Source: Hydrangea macrophylla (Eukaryota; Streptophyta; Magnoliopsida; Cornales; Hydrangeaceae). Taken from it: a stretch of DNA of 64,000 nt. Shown here one piece after another: positions 35,816 to 47,737 of the stretch. A model generated the notes under the pieces. The model was not told the DNA's origin. It saw only the letters and a program-made list of their open reading frames with translations, and searched no databases. The stretch spans positions 26,847,501 to 26,911,500 of the forward strand of contig CM066998.1 of assembly GCA_033977485.1 (NCBI GenBank), read 5' to 3'. Numbering within the stretch: position 1 is the stretch's first letter; each line of letters opens with the position of its first letter. A program made the position numbers and the translations under genes.

Positions 35816-36625
35816 TTTACCGTTAGTTCATTAATTATAATTAGATTACCATTACTCTCATTCAAACTATGTCGTGTTCATCATTCACATTCAAAATCTT
35901 GGGCTTCCATGTCCATTAATGGGGCTTCCATGTCCGAAGCTTTCATGTCAAGTGAGCTTTCATGTCCATCACTTGACGTATTAGGGCTTCTGTGTCCGTC
36001 TCCTAATTTCTAGGGCTTCCATGTCCTTCGGTTATCTGTCAAACTTCATCTCTGATTAACAAAGACCCCACATCAGATTACATTCGCTTACAAAGCACAC
36101 TTTCCAAAATTCAAAAGTTTGCTCTAAGACCCAGAGTCTTCAAACCTTGGTGTCCACAGTCAGAAGCACTAGCACAACACAAGCCCACTTAGAGTGGAAT
36201 ACCCCACAGCACTAGCTCATGCTAGGATCATCAATACCATAAAAAAGCATGCATAAAACCCATTAAGGCTGGAAAATATACCATAGTCATAATAGAATCA
36301 CAATAGGACTTAGTACATAGTTCATATCACATCCATGCATTACATATTATCCTCATTACATAGCATCATCCCCGCATAGCATCCGCCTTATTGTTGTGTA
36401 TGTTCTTGTTTCTTTGTGCCCGAACTACGTCCTAGTCTGATTCCCCTAAGGATACGTAGGCAGCTCATGCAAAGCACGACCAGCACTGGCCTTAGCAATG
36501 GTTTCATTTTCTTGTATTTTAACAACGTACTTATTTTTATCCTAAATCCTTTAGTCTCCAAAAGACCTGTCTCTTCAAAGCTTTGGCACTCACTTGCGAC
36601 ACGCGTTGCCTCGCAAGTTCATCCC

Positions 36626-36639
36626 AAAGAGGGGCAAAC
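36626..36639 (+). other. Tat1 polypurine tract
   Basis: AAAGAGGGGCAAAC immediately before TGTAGACACC, the 3' LTR start. Confidence 0.85.
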
Positions 36640-36940
36640 TGTAGACACCCCCTTTTGTCGACTAACAGATTTAGGCATTCACTAGCATACTAGTCCTCAA
36701 TGATTGAAAAGATGAGCAAAAAGGCTCTTGGAAATCACCTCCATCTCTCGAAATGCTCAAGAATCTGTAAAATGACCAAAAAACCCCTGAGAGCCCAAAC
36801 ACTCCCAAATTCGGACCAAAAGTTTTGGAAACACGCTACGCCATAAGAAAAGTATTAAAATGAGTTTTAATGCAATATCATATGAAATTGTCAGCTCCCA
36901 GAGACCCTCGAAAGTCCCAGAAGTTCTCGAAAAGTCCCTG

Positions 36941-37157
36941 TTGACCGATTTGACCCAGGTTTGACCAATTTGACCAGGGTTTGATCGAAATCATCCGAAT
37001 TCATTCAAAAGTTCCAAGATCATCCTAGATCATGTGAAAAGTACTAAAACATGTTTTAAAAGAAAATCGGACAAAAACGTCAGCTCTTGGGAGCTCCCAA
37101 ATGTTCCCAGAACTTTTTGGAGATCCCAAGTTTGATCGATTTGACCTAAAAGTTGAC
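36941..37157 (+). promoter_or_regulatory. Cluster of W-box-like words in Tat1 U3
   Basis: TTGACC at 36941, 36950, 36961, 36970 and 37141, and TTGACT at 37152. TTGAC[C/T] is the core bound by plant WRKY factors. The truncated 5' LTR lacks this segment, so it would not drive this copy. Confidence 0.5.
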
Positions 37158-37951
37158 TTTAAAATCGAAGCACCGTATGATTTTTCAAACATTTTTCATG
37201 GATACTAGAGGTCAATAGCTTTCTAATGGTATATCACACATAATTTCAGGATTAGAACGGATTTATTATGAATTTTCGAAGGTGAAAAAGACGATCAAAT
37301 CGGCTTTTATCACGAATACCGCAAAACTTTTAAAAGTGACATATCTTTAAACTATTTTTTTTATGAAAAATATACTCCATCACCTTTCCAACGGTATATC
37401 ACAATCTCGGTTTGGAGTTCGTATGCATTTTCTGTGAATTTCAGACAAAATAGGGCCTTTTCGTGAATATCGGATCCTCTGGGGGCCTAAAGAGCATTAT
37501 CTGGACGTCTGAGGAGCAGTGCCTCCATGACACAGGCCCACTGCGGGCGCGGAACTTTCCCCCAGAACAGTCTATTTTTGTAATTTTATTTGGGGGTCCA
37601 AATTGATTGATTAAAATTCAAAAAATGACGTAGTTTTGGTTCCCAGCTTATTTTGGACCAATGGGAGACCTTTTTAAACTTTTCAAAACCCCATTTACCA
37701 CCCCTCCTTTACCTATTAAAGGAACCATTTTACTTCCATTTAGAGGAGAGATCAAGAAGCTTAGAGAGAGCTTAGGAAGAAACTCTAGAGGAATATAGAG
37801 AGAGAAAGAGAAGAAGTAGTCTTCTTCTTCCATTTTTCAATCAAAGTGAGTTTTTACTTAAGTTTTGCTATCAAAACCTCAATCATCCAAACATTTCTTT
37901 TACCATCTGCTTGAGCATTAGAGAGGTAGTGAGTGAGCTCCATGTCTCTAT

Positions 37952-37983
<32 letters not shown>

Positions 37984-38148
37984 GAGAGGAATACTGTGCT
38001 AGAGTTCCAACCTTGTTCTTGGAAGCTATTGTTATTATCATCTTGCTATCTCTCCTTAACCCCATTTCTTTGATTATCATCTTGCTATCTCTCCTTAACC
38101 CAATTTCTATTTTACATTTTCTTTGATTATCAGCTTGCTATCTCTCCT

Positions 38149-38668
38149 CAAGGGCGGAGGCAGTGTAGGACCAGGGGGGGCCCAGGCCCCCCCTGAGATT
38201 TTGAAAATTAAAATTTTAGCCTAAATTTTTTTAGTATTTTACATTTAGGCCCCCCCTCAACTATGTTTAGGCCACCCTCAAATTATGTTTAGGCCTCCCC
38301 TCAATTTATGTTTAGGCCCTCAAAGGGGTCCAAGGCCCAATTTAGTGCTATCAACTACATATATATTGATATACTGGTATATACAACTCAAAAGAAATGC
38401 GCCTAAAATTTTAAAAATTACACTTTTAGTGTGATAATTTTATGCGTTTTAGAAATAGACCCCCTTAAAATTTTGAAAGACACTATATAATATTTACGTG
38501 TCACCGAATAGACTTATATTATAAGCATATCCCCAAAAAATCACAATTATAGACAAGTAGACCCAAAAAAATTGTCAATTATGTATGAATAGACCCTAAA
38601 AAAAAAATTTCGGGGAACCCCCGTATAGCCTAGTTCCCCCCTAGCCAAAATTCCTGGCTCTGCCCCTG
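38149..38668. mobile_element. hAT-type MITE (520 bp) in Tat1 3' LTR
   Basis: An exact 8 bp duplication TCTCTCCT flanks it (38141-38148 and 38669-38676). Ends CAAGGGCGGAGGCAG and CTGGCTCTGCCCCTG are inverted repeats with about three mismatches in 15, in the style of plant hAT elements. The 5' LTR lacks the insert. No transposase is encoded. Internally it has repeats of GTTTAGGCC-type words. Confidence 0.9.
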
Positions 38669-41428
38669 TCTCTCCTTAACCCCATTTCTATTTTACATTT
38701 TCTTTGATTACATCTTGCTACCACTTATTAACCCCATTTGTATTTTATATTTTCTTTGATTACATCTTGCTAACTCTTCGCAATTCCCATTTCTATTTTA
38801 CACTTTCTTTTATTATATTTATGTTATCTCTTCTTTACCCCATCTCTTGATTTCTTTTGTTCTTTGATGATTCAAGGTTGGATGAAGTTCTAAGTGTTTA
38901 AGTTCATGCTTTGAACATCTATTTCAAAACCCCCAATCAAGAACTCAAACTCCATTCCAAAACCCAAATCCATTTCTTCAAAAATGATCCGAAAAAGTGA
39001 GCTATTTAGGCTCAAAGATTTGTTTTGAATTAAGTAATTGAGTTATGATGATAAAACCACCAGGAAAATATCCCTAATACATCATAGTTTGTCTCAAAAT
39101 TTTCCCATTAATTATTGAGATGTGAAAGTACCATTTCGAATTTTTAAAGTTCATGTAAATAATCTGTCTTTTGTCTCACAGATTGTAGTCTGACTTCTTG
39201 CACTTATTCTAGACATTTTCGTCATTATACGTACATCTTTTCTATTTTTTAATTTTATAAAAGTTGGGTATCTTAGGGAACTTTTGGTATATAATGGGTC
39301 ATCAGAAACTCTTCCTTTGATTTATAAAAAATCATACAAAATCAGTCAACAGTGCAGCTTTTGTTTCTGAGTCATGTCTACATTATGATTTGTTTATTTT
39401 AATCTGTGATAGCTATTGAAGTTTGCTCTTTTTTTGTGTATTCTAGATACATTAGGGAGGCTCTCAGATTTTTTCCACATTTTCCTAGGCATGCTTGACC
39501 TTCCTTTATGATTTTATAAGGTGATGCACACAGTCTGAACACTATTCACAGTAGACCACTTTTTGACTTTCACACGTTGATGCAACACTCTCTTTTATCT
39601 AGATGAACCCACATCCCATGAACATATTCTTTACCACTCTTAGCACATTGTTTCATACCATGTATCATCTATCATCTTATGTAACATACATCTATGAACT
39701 CTTAATTTTGGTTTCTAAATAAAACCTTGTTTTGCAAATACTTGGGGAGTTCTTGAAATAAGTTTGGAATAGATGTTCCAAGTGGTTAGAATTTTCATCC
39801 AAGAGCTAAAAATATTATTTCAAAACATCCATTTCAAAACCTCTCTAAAACCTCAATATTTGGATTTCAAGAAATAAAACATTTGTTTTCCTCAAAAATC
39901 TTAAAAACAGTGAGTCATCCAACTTTAAAACAACATTCTAAGTTCACTACTCAAAGGATGACTATAAGACCACTTTAAAAGTCTTCCTAACTCATTAGAG
40001 AACACCCATGATTTTTTGTTTGACTTGAAAACAGTTAGAAGTGTCACATTTCAACCCAAACATTCCTTCTGGACATTCTGTTTTTGCTGTCACAGCAGTT
40101 TAGTTGACTTTAAACATGTTTTCAAAAAAACGTTTCCAAAGGGAGTGGTCCCAACTCATTTTTCCCTTGAACTTCAGTGTCTTAGGGAACTTTATGTATA
40201 ATATGGGCCTCTAAATGTTTTTTTTTTCATTTTCTAAAAATTTTCAACATTTTAGTTGACAATACGGATTCTGTTTCGGAGTAACCTCTATTGTTTATAT
40301 GATTTTTCTCAATCTGTGATAGTAATTGTGGTTTGGCTTTTTGATATGTGTTCTAGACACAATAAGGATGATCTCCATAAAAAATCATGAACTAAAAACA
40401 GTCCTAACCCCACTTTTCATTTTTATACAAAATCAACTCACTGTTCAGTCCACTATTCACAGCAAGCATGCTTTTACTTTCATTCTTTGATTGATGCTTA
40501 CACGCACTCCAAATTAGCTCATATCTTAGGAAGTAGTTCATACTATATTTGTATACATCCTATAATAATTTTCTTCATACATTAATGCATACTCTAGACT
40601 TCTAAGTCACTCTAGAAAGTTTATGTACACAAATACATTACAACATTTGCACATTCTAGGATCATACATTGCATCCATGCAAGATTTGGAGTTTTTGTTA
40701 CTCCTATTATAAGGAGATTATAAGGAATGAACTTGATCACATGTTCATGCTCCCCCTTGATCTAATCTTCCTTTCTAATCCATCCCGGGGATTGAGAGAT
40801 CTTCTTTTCTCAAAGATTAACATGCAACATACTAGCTTGCTAAGCATATTTTGTTTTCTTTGATTATTTTTTTCAAGAACAATTCATGTCCCCCTTCTAG
40901 ACTAGCAAAACTTGATTACTTGATATGTGATGAGACGATTTTTCCTAGGTTTGTTTGTGTGATCTTTCACTTTTGCATTGTGTGATACTTGGCTTAGATC
41001 TTATGAATCATATCTTATCTTTTGATCTTCCATTGCAAGATTCTTATGAGATGTAATATACTATCATAGTATAAATTATCGAACCAAACACAGTATAAGA
41101 TGATTATTTGGATGCTAATTGAGGCCCTTCGATAGACAGGGCGAGTTGAGGGTGTTTTAGTGGTGGCAAAGGCTCCTCCCTCCCTCATACCAAAATCCCG
41201 AACCAAGTTCTTTGGTTATGAAGGGTCGGTGCCCTTTATGCATTTGGGTGAGTCAAATTAGGTTTTTTAGCTCCTTAAAGACCAAGTGGCGACTCTGTAT
41301 CTGTTTTCAACAGACCTTTCTTGTCTTTTCTTCAAATCAATTTCAATTCAAAACAAAGGAAAATCAATTTTGAAACCCCACCGAAGAACACCGACAGGGG
41401 TGGGCTGCCCGAATTCCGCGTGTCCACA

Positions 41429-41861
41429 ACGTCCATTTGATTACTTCACGAGTGAAAACTATAAATTACAAAAGTTTTCGTCTAGATTCCATTTGGGTTC
41501 GTAATTATGTTCCGAAAACTATTTTCTTGAATTTCTAGATAACCTACCCTTTTATGCAACGTATCACATGGATTATCTCTAAAACAATCAAAATGCTTTT
41601 AAACAAGATCGAGTCTACCACAAAATATACTACACATGTGAATTTACTATTCACAATTTACCAGATTGTCAAATAACATTTAATCCACATAAATGTCATT
41701 TAATCACACGAATGCCTCAATGATTACCGAATCACCGTGTCCTTACTTGACACCTTCCGTTGACCACAGTCAACCAATTCCAAAATTATAAAATAACATT
41801 AATCATTCTCAAAATTCCAAATAGGCTTTTAAAAGAATATATTTCTGGGACGGGTGAGACA
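41429..41861 (-). repeat. TekD 3' LTR, partial
   Basis: On the minus strand starts TGTCTCACCCGTCCC after a PPT-like GAAGGGGAGAGT (41862-41873) and the TTTGGGGACAAAC block. Tat1 ends it at 41429. Confidence 0.7.
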
Positions 41862-41903
41862 ACTCTCCCCTTCAAAAAGGAAGTTTGTCCCCAAACTTAT
41901 ACC

Positions 41904-43015
41904 TCATGAGTCAAAAAGGTGCGGATACTCATTCCTCATCTCTTCTTCGTTCTCCCACGTAGCTTTTTCAACTGAATGACTACGCCACAATACTTTTGCC
42001 ATTAGAATTCTCTTTATTCTCAACACTTGCTCCTTCCGATCCAAGATTTCCACTGGATGCTCTACAAAGATCAAGTCCTCTTGGATCTGCAATGGTTCTG
42101 GTACTATGATATTACTCGTGTCCTTCATAGACCATCTCAACATTGACGCGAGAAACACGTTATGCACAAATGTCAGCTCTGGTGACAATGCTAGTCGATA
42201 AGCCACTGGTCCTACCCTTTCTAGGATCTCAAACGGTCCTATGAACCTCGGGTTAAGCTTCCCTCACTTTCCAAATCGGACAATGCCTTTCAAAGATAAT
42301 ACTCGCAAGTATACAAAGTCTCCTACTTCAAATGTCATCGATCGTTGCTTAGAGTCAGCATAACTCTTATAACGACTCTGAGCTACCTTAAGTCACTCCT
42401 GGATCAACTTCACCTTCTCAGTGGTCAATTGTATTATCTCGGGTCCTATTAGTCATCTTTTCCCAACTTCAATCCAATAAACCGGTGATCGACACTTACG
42501 TCCATACAAAGCTTCATACGGTGCCATTCCAATACTTGACTGAAATTCATTGTTATATGCAAATTCAAATAACGGTAAGTGTTTCTCCCAGTCACTCCCA
42601 AATTCTATAACACAACTGAAGCATGTCTTCTAATGTCTGAATCATTCGCTCTGACTGTCCATCGGTCTGAGGATGAAAAGCTGTACTGAAACTCAATTTC
42701 TTACCCATAGCCTTTTGTAAGCTTCTCCAAAACGTCGACGTAAAACTACTATCACGATCCGATATGATCATAATTGGAACTCGTGTAGTCTCACAATCTC
42801 TTTCACATACAACTCCGCTAACTTCGAAGGCTTAGACATCTTGATCGGTAGGAAATGAGCTGATTTTGTCAATCTATCAACTATAACCCAAATCTTGTCA
42901 TTCTTGTTAGGGAATTGTGGAAATCCGAATACAAAATCTATCATAATTTCATCCCATTTCCACTCTAACACTGGTAATGGTTGTAGTAGTCCCGTAGGTA
43001 CTTGTCTCTTTGATT
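41904..43015 (-). pseudogene. TekD integrase and chromodomain
   Basis: Minus strand: WKWDEIMIDFVFGFP (first catalytic Asp), VIVDRLTKSAHFLPI, then in a shifted frame SDRDSSFTS (second Asp) and [12 protein letters not shown] (Glu). A GPFEILERVG-like C-terminal stretch and the chromodomain-type end HSVEKATWENEEEMRNEYP follow. The frameshift near 42770 and a stop or gap between 42206 and 42600 inactivate it. The chromodomain is usual in Tekay and is thought to bind methylated histone. Confidence 0.8.
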
Positions 43016-43828
43016 CTACTTGTTGACATGCCGAGCACTCAGAAACAAATTTAGCAACTTCTCGTCGGCTACTACATTAGCCTTCCCCGGATGATACTCA
43101 ATCAAAAGATCGTAATCCTTCATCAACTCTAACCATCTTCTTTGTCTCATGTTCAAGTTCCTCTGTGTGAATAGATACTTCAAGCTCTTGTGGTCCGTGA
43201 AGATCTCACATTTCTCCCCGTACAAGTAATGTCTCCAAATCTTCAAGGCATAGATCACTATGACCAATTCGAGATCGTGAGTTGGATAATTTACTACATG
43301 TGTTTTCAACTGTCTTGAAGCATAAGCAATTACTTTGCCACCTTGCATAAGTACACATCCCAGTCCTTGATGTGATCCATCATTATAGATCACAAACCCC
43401 TCAGTTCCAGATGGTATTGTCAAAATAGGTGCTCTTGTCAATCGCGACTTCAACTCTTGAAAACTGACTTCACATTCCAAACTCCATTCAAAAGTAACTA
43501 CCTTTCTCATCAACTTTGTCATAGGTAGTAAAATCTTCAAGAAGTTCTCAATGAAACGGTGGTAGTACCCTGCTAATCCCAAGAAACTTTGAATTTCAGA
43601 TACAAATGTTGGTCTTTGCCAATTAGATACAACTTTTACCTTATGAGGATCAACTGAAATACCATTCTTGTCAATCACATGACCAAGAAAAGTAATGCTA
43701 GGTAACCAAAATTCACACTTCTTGAATTTCCCGAATAATTGCTTCTCTCGCAACCTCTGAAGTATAAGTCTCAAGTGATTCTCGTGCTCCATCTCACTCA
43801 GCGAGTAGATAAGAATGTCGTCAATGAA
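43016..43828 (-). pseudogene. TekD RT (C-terminal part) and RNase H
   Basis: Resumes at FIDDILIYS directly beside the solo LTR, continuing with [26 protein letters not shown], then RNase H with YNDGS and [12 protein letters not shown]. This stretch is open for about 270 residues, but its N-terminal half lies beyond 46660. Confidence 0.85.
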
Positions 43829-44456
43829 TATGATGTCATGCCCCGCAGTAGCAAAAATAGAGAAAATAAATTCCTTTTTGGACCCGTAGGCCATGACAGT
43901 TGAAAGTCACCATATTGTCCATAACCAAAGTCAAACCATCAGAGTAATGATTCAAACCACACATTGGAAAGTTCTAGGGTTGATATATAAAATCAGAGTT
44001 CAATACTAACTATTACAAACCATAAGTATCGCAGAAGTACAAATAAAGTATTACGGCAACATATGCCGATTACAAACTTAACTATTACAACGGTCTCTAA
44101 AACATAGGCATAAACTATCAACAGCAAGCTCCAACTCTTCAGCTTGCGTAGTAGTCATCTACAGCATAGCCTCCGTCATCGTAGGCTCCATCCTCGTGGC
44201 CCCTATCTATGTATGCATCACCTGCATACTCATAACCCTGGCCAGCTGGACGTTGAATATCCAGCGGCATAAAACGCCGTCAGCTACGAAAGCCGAGTGA
44301 ATGCAAATACTAACAGAGTATCTATAGATATGTAGCATATAACAACAACATCAATAAAAAGGATCATCTCATCGTTTGTATGCATGTATGCACCAATCCA
44401 AGATATAATACGGACGTCATCCCCTTTCCCATCTAGCACGTAGCCCAACGCCTCAT

Positions 44457-44700
44457 GACTCATTTATCCTCGACACGTAGTCTCACACATAACATAGACT
44501 CTTGGGTCCACATTAATCAGACACGTAGTCCCATACCTACGGTCTGTTTACTCTTGACACGCAGTCCCAACGTTTCATGACTCATTTATCCTCTACACGT
44601 AGTCTCACACATAATATAGACTCTTGGGTCCACATTAATCAGACACGTAGTCCCATACCTACGGTCTATTTACTCTTGACACGCAGTCCCAACGTTTCGG
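44457..44700. repeat. 122 bp tandem duplication in solo LTR
   Basis: Two near-identical copies beginning GACTCATTTATCCTC; each carries several ACACGTAGTC words. Confidence 0.9.
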
Positions 44701-44809
44701 CCAACCCGCCCTGACATGGTTACTACGACACATAGCCCTTATATGATACAACACGTAGCAATTATTACCATACACAGCTCATATCACAGCACATAACTCT
44801 ATTACATCT

Positions 44810-45180
44810 CAGCACACAGTACTATCATTTCTCAGCACACAGCACTATTACTTCTCAGCACACAATACTATTATTTCTCAGCACACAGCACTATTAGTTC
44901 TCAGCACACAGCACTATTGTTACTCAGCAGACAACACTATTATTTCTCAGCACACAGCACTATTAGTTCTCAACACACAGCACTATTGTTACTCAGCACA
45001 TAGCATTTTTGTTACTCAGCACACAGCACTTTTGTTACTCAGCACACAGCACTTTTGTTACTCAGCACACAGCACTTTTGTTACTCAGCACACAGCACTT
45101 TTGTTACTCAGTACACAGCACTTTTGTTACTCAGCACACAGCACTTTTGTTACTCAGCACACAGCACTTTTGTTACTCTG
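44810..45180. repeat. 23 bp minisatellite in solo LTR
   Basis: About 16 copies of CTCAGCACACAGCACTTTTG plus TTA; earlier copies have ATTATT in place of TTTTGT. Confidence 0.9.
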
Positions 45181-45280
45181 GCCAACTCGCCCAATATATT
45201 CTCTGGCCAACTCGCCCCATATGTTACTCTGGCCAACTCGCCCAATATGTTACTCTGGCCAACTCGCCCATATGTAATAC
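45176..45280. repeat. ~25 bp repeat in solo LTR
   Basis: Four copies of CTCTGGCCAACTCGCCCA with ATATGTTA. Confidence 0.9.
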
Positions 45281-46149
45281 TCGACACGAAGTCCTACTGC
45301 TATAGCCTCCCATATCCGACACGTAGTCCAATTCTATCATACGTCGACCAGACACGAAGTCCCGAACCTGTCCCAGCACCTGGGATTCCACACTCAATCA
45401 TCATACGGTCTTAGTGACCGCATTCACGCGCACCCATAAATAGTATCGACCTCTGCGGTCGATAGACCCACTAATATGCACGTCGACTTCTCAATCTCGT
45501 CATTATCTCGTATATATCAAAAGGATATAACAATACAAGGAAAATGCAGGGTATTACACATAACAACATTCAAACCAAAACTAGAATGAAATATTAGGCA
45601 TCGTGTATGATTCTAGTAAAAATAGGGCACAGGGGTATTTTGGTCATTTTCCAGTTTATAAGTCAGGATCCGAAAAATGTAAAAGTTACGTGAGATCAAA
45701 TAAATAAGTATTCATGTTGTAAGTTAAGAGTTTTCGATCCCCGTTAAGAAAATATCTTGATTTCAGTCGATTTAAGTGAAAATAGATCACAAAGGTATTT
45801 TGGTCATTTTCCAGTTTTGTACGTCCACAACCGAATTTTATAAAAGTTCCGTGAGATTAAATAAATAAGTATTTATGTTGAAAGTTAAGAGTTTTCGATC
45901 CTCATTAAGAATCCATCTCGATTCCAGTCGTAATTGAAAAATACCAGTTTAACGTATTTATGCCGTATTTATCTAAATACGTAATATAATACGTATAAGC
46001 ATCACATAATTAATATAAATCATAATCATAATCATCATCAAAGTGTAATATAAATAGCTGAGTGAGTTGGAGACTCACCTAAATTCGCAGAATAATAATG
46101 CCGAGAAAACCCGAAGAATCTTCGAATATAAAATTCTGGCTTCAAATAG

Positions 46150-46338
46150 CGTTCTTGGTGTTCTTGGTGTTTGTGTGTGTGTTCTTGGTGTTCTTGGTGT
46201 TTGTGTGTGTGTTCTTGGTGTTCTTGGTGTTCTTGGTGTTTGTGTGTGTGTTATTGGTGTTCTTGGTGTTTGTGTGTGTGTTCTTGGTGTTCTTGGTGTT
46301 TGTGTGTGTGTTCTTGGTGTTCTTGGTGTTTGTGTGTG
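46150..46338. repeat. ~30-36 bp TTCTTGGTG/TGTGTG minisatellite
   Basis: Six units of GTTCTTGGTGTTCTTGGTGT plus TTGTGTGTGT, one of them extended by an extra TTCTTGGTG. Open in several frames on both strands, which is a repeat artefact. Confidence 0.9.
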
Positions 46339-46664
46339 CATTAGGATGACTTCTCAACCTTATATGTCTAAAGATAAATGTAATGGAATGGTCCCATATA
46401 TATAGGAACCAATGAGGGACCTCACCTTGCAATTACCAAGAGTTAAAGGTTCCAAGGATAATTATTTCCTTAGGGCATGTTTGGTTGGAAAATCATAACT
46501 GGTCCAAATATACCAGATATTCACAAATCTGCTAAATTTCTGTTTCTAAAAATTCTGAAAATTTATAAACGAGTTCTATAAATACTGAATATTATAATAA
46601 CAACATAAAAACACTTATTCATCTTGGGAAATAAATATTTAAAAATAGCGGGTATTACAAATGA

Positions 46665-47371
46665 TCACAAAATTATCCAAGTAGTCCTTTAAGACTCGGT
46701 TCATAAGATCCGTGAACACGGCTGGTGCATTTGTAACTCCAAATGGCATTACTAGAAGCTCATAATGTCCGTAGCGCGTCCTGAAAGCTGTTTTCTCAAC
46801 ATCTTAGGCTTTTATTTTCAACTGATGGCAGCCTAATTTCAGATCTATCTTGGAAAATACTTGTGCTCCACGAAGTTGATCGAAGAATTCATCGATTCTC
46901 GACAACGGATACTTATTCTTGATCATTAGCTTATTTAATTCTCGATAGTCCACACACATTCTCATGGAACCATCTTTCTTCTTTGCATACAACAATGGAG
47001 CTCCCCATGGTGATATACTAGGTCGAATGAAACATTTCTTAAGTAGTTCATGTAGCTAGATTTTCAATTCTTTCAACTCCATGGGTACCATTCGATATGG
47101 TGCTTTTGATATAGGTCTTGAGTCTGGCATTGTCTTAATAGTGAACTCAATCTCCCTCTTGATAAGAACATGTGGTATGTCATTGGGAAACATATTTGGG
47201 CATTCTCGTACTATTGGAATATCTTCTACTGTCAATTAGGTCATCGAAATATCGATTACTGAACACAAAAATCCCTGACATCCCTTTTTCAACCGCTCGG
47301 ATAGCCGAAATTAAATACGGTGGCGAAATAACCTCACTCCCTTAAAAATAAAAGTTCCCATACACTAGTGA
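46665..47371 (-). pseudogene. TekD RT (N-terminal part)
   Basis: Minus strand: [31 protein letters not shown], then [19 protein letters not shown] and DNFVI ending at the solo LTR. Stops fall near 46804 and 47056. The insertion separates this from the catalytic DD pair. Confidence 0.8.
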
Positions 47372-47737
47372 TCAAAAATTAACTTCATTCCGCTTACAAT
47401 CTATCGTGGCTTGGTTAAGGGTTAACCAATCCATCCCTACTATCACGTCAAAATGGTTCATCACAATCGATATAAGATCTATAGTCATCAACTTCTTGCC
47501 TAGTTTGGTCTCACAAACCTTATACACCGTAGACGTCACTTTCGGCTTACTAAGGGGTACAGCAACATATAATTCATATCCTAACGGTGCCGATCTAACA
47601 TTCAAATGTTCAACAAAATCATATGATACAAATGAATGCGTACATCCTGAGTCAACAAGTATGCGTGCTAGATATGAACATATAGGCACCATACCTGAGA
47701 CCACAGTCTCCGAAGCAGCCATATCTCCTTGGTTCAT
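47372..47737 (-). pseudogene. TekD protease
   Basis: Open stretch of 121 residues with ILVDSGCTHSFVS (retropepsin Asp-Ser-Gly) and VIVGMDWLTLNQATIDC, typical of Tekay/Del proteases. Part of a broken gag-pol. Confidence 0.85.

Larger units (their letters stand above)
32561..36625 (+). other. Tat1 3' non-coding region (pol absent)
   Basis: No pol domain on either strand. Holds A-rich low complexity (33160-33205, 33520-33560), conserved hairpin blocks, four PPT-like repeats and a 63 bp tandem array, followed by degenerate GGCTTCCATGTCC words (35900-36030). Confidence 0.75.
26627..41428 (+). mobile_element. Tat1: Tat-like retrotransposon with giant LTRs, no pol
   Basis: A truncated 5' LTR, Arg-type PBS, decayed gag, about 4 kb of repeat-rich 3' region, PPT and a 4.8 kb 3' LTR. 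The TGTAGACACCCCC start, the AGGGGCAAAC PPT and the CGAACTACG...TACGTAGGC blocks are shared with Tat2 and typical of Tat/Ogre-lineage elements. No RT or integrase motif is visible, so it was non-autonomous. The LTRs differ at many positions, implying an old insertion. Confidence 0.85.
36640..41428 (+). repeat. Tat1 3' LTR (4,789 bp with insert)
   Basis: TGTAGACACCCCC to GTGTCCACA. Without the 520 bp hAT insertion it is about 4.27 kb, very long for a plant LTR. Its U3 has repeated TTGACC words. A (TA)n run at 37961-37982 is expanded relative to the 5' LTR. The following ACGTC may be the target duplication; its partner is lost with the left end. Confidence 0.85.
43834..46659 (-). repeat. Solo LTR (Tekay-like, 2,826 bp) inside TekD RT
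   Basis: On the minus strand it runs TGTAATACCCGC to GGGGCATGACA. Flanks are TATGA (43829-43833) and AATGA (46660-46664), a target duplication with one change. There is no internal region, PBS or PPT, as expected after LTR-LTR recombination. Tandem repeats fill about half of it. It has no coding capacity. Confidence 0.85.

Noticed and set aside
44810..45280. CRISPR-like array of regular short repeats
   Set aside because: The copies are directly adjacent without unique spacers, and the context is a plant LTR.
45009..46432. ORFs on both strands across minisatellites
   Set aside because: Several overlapping frames are open in the same repeat, which is an artefact of repeat composition.
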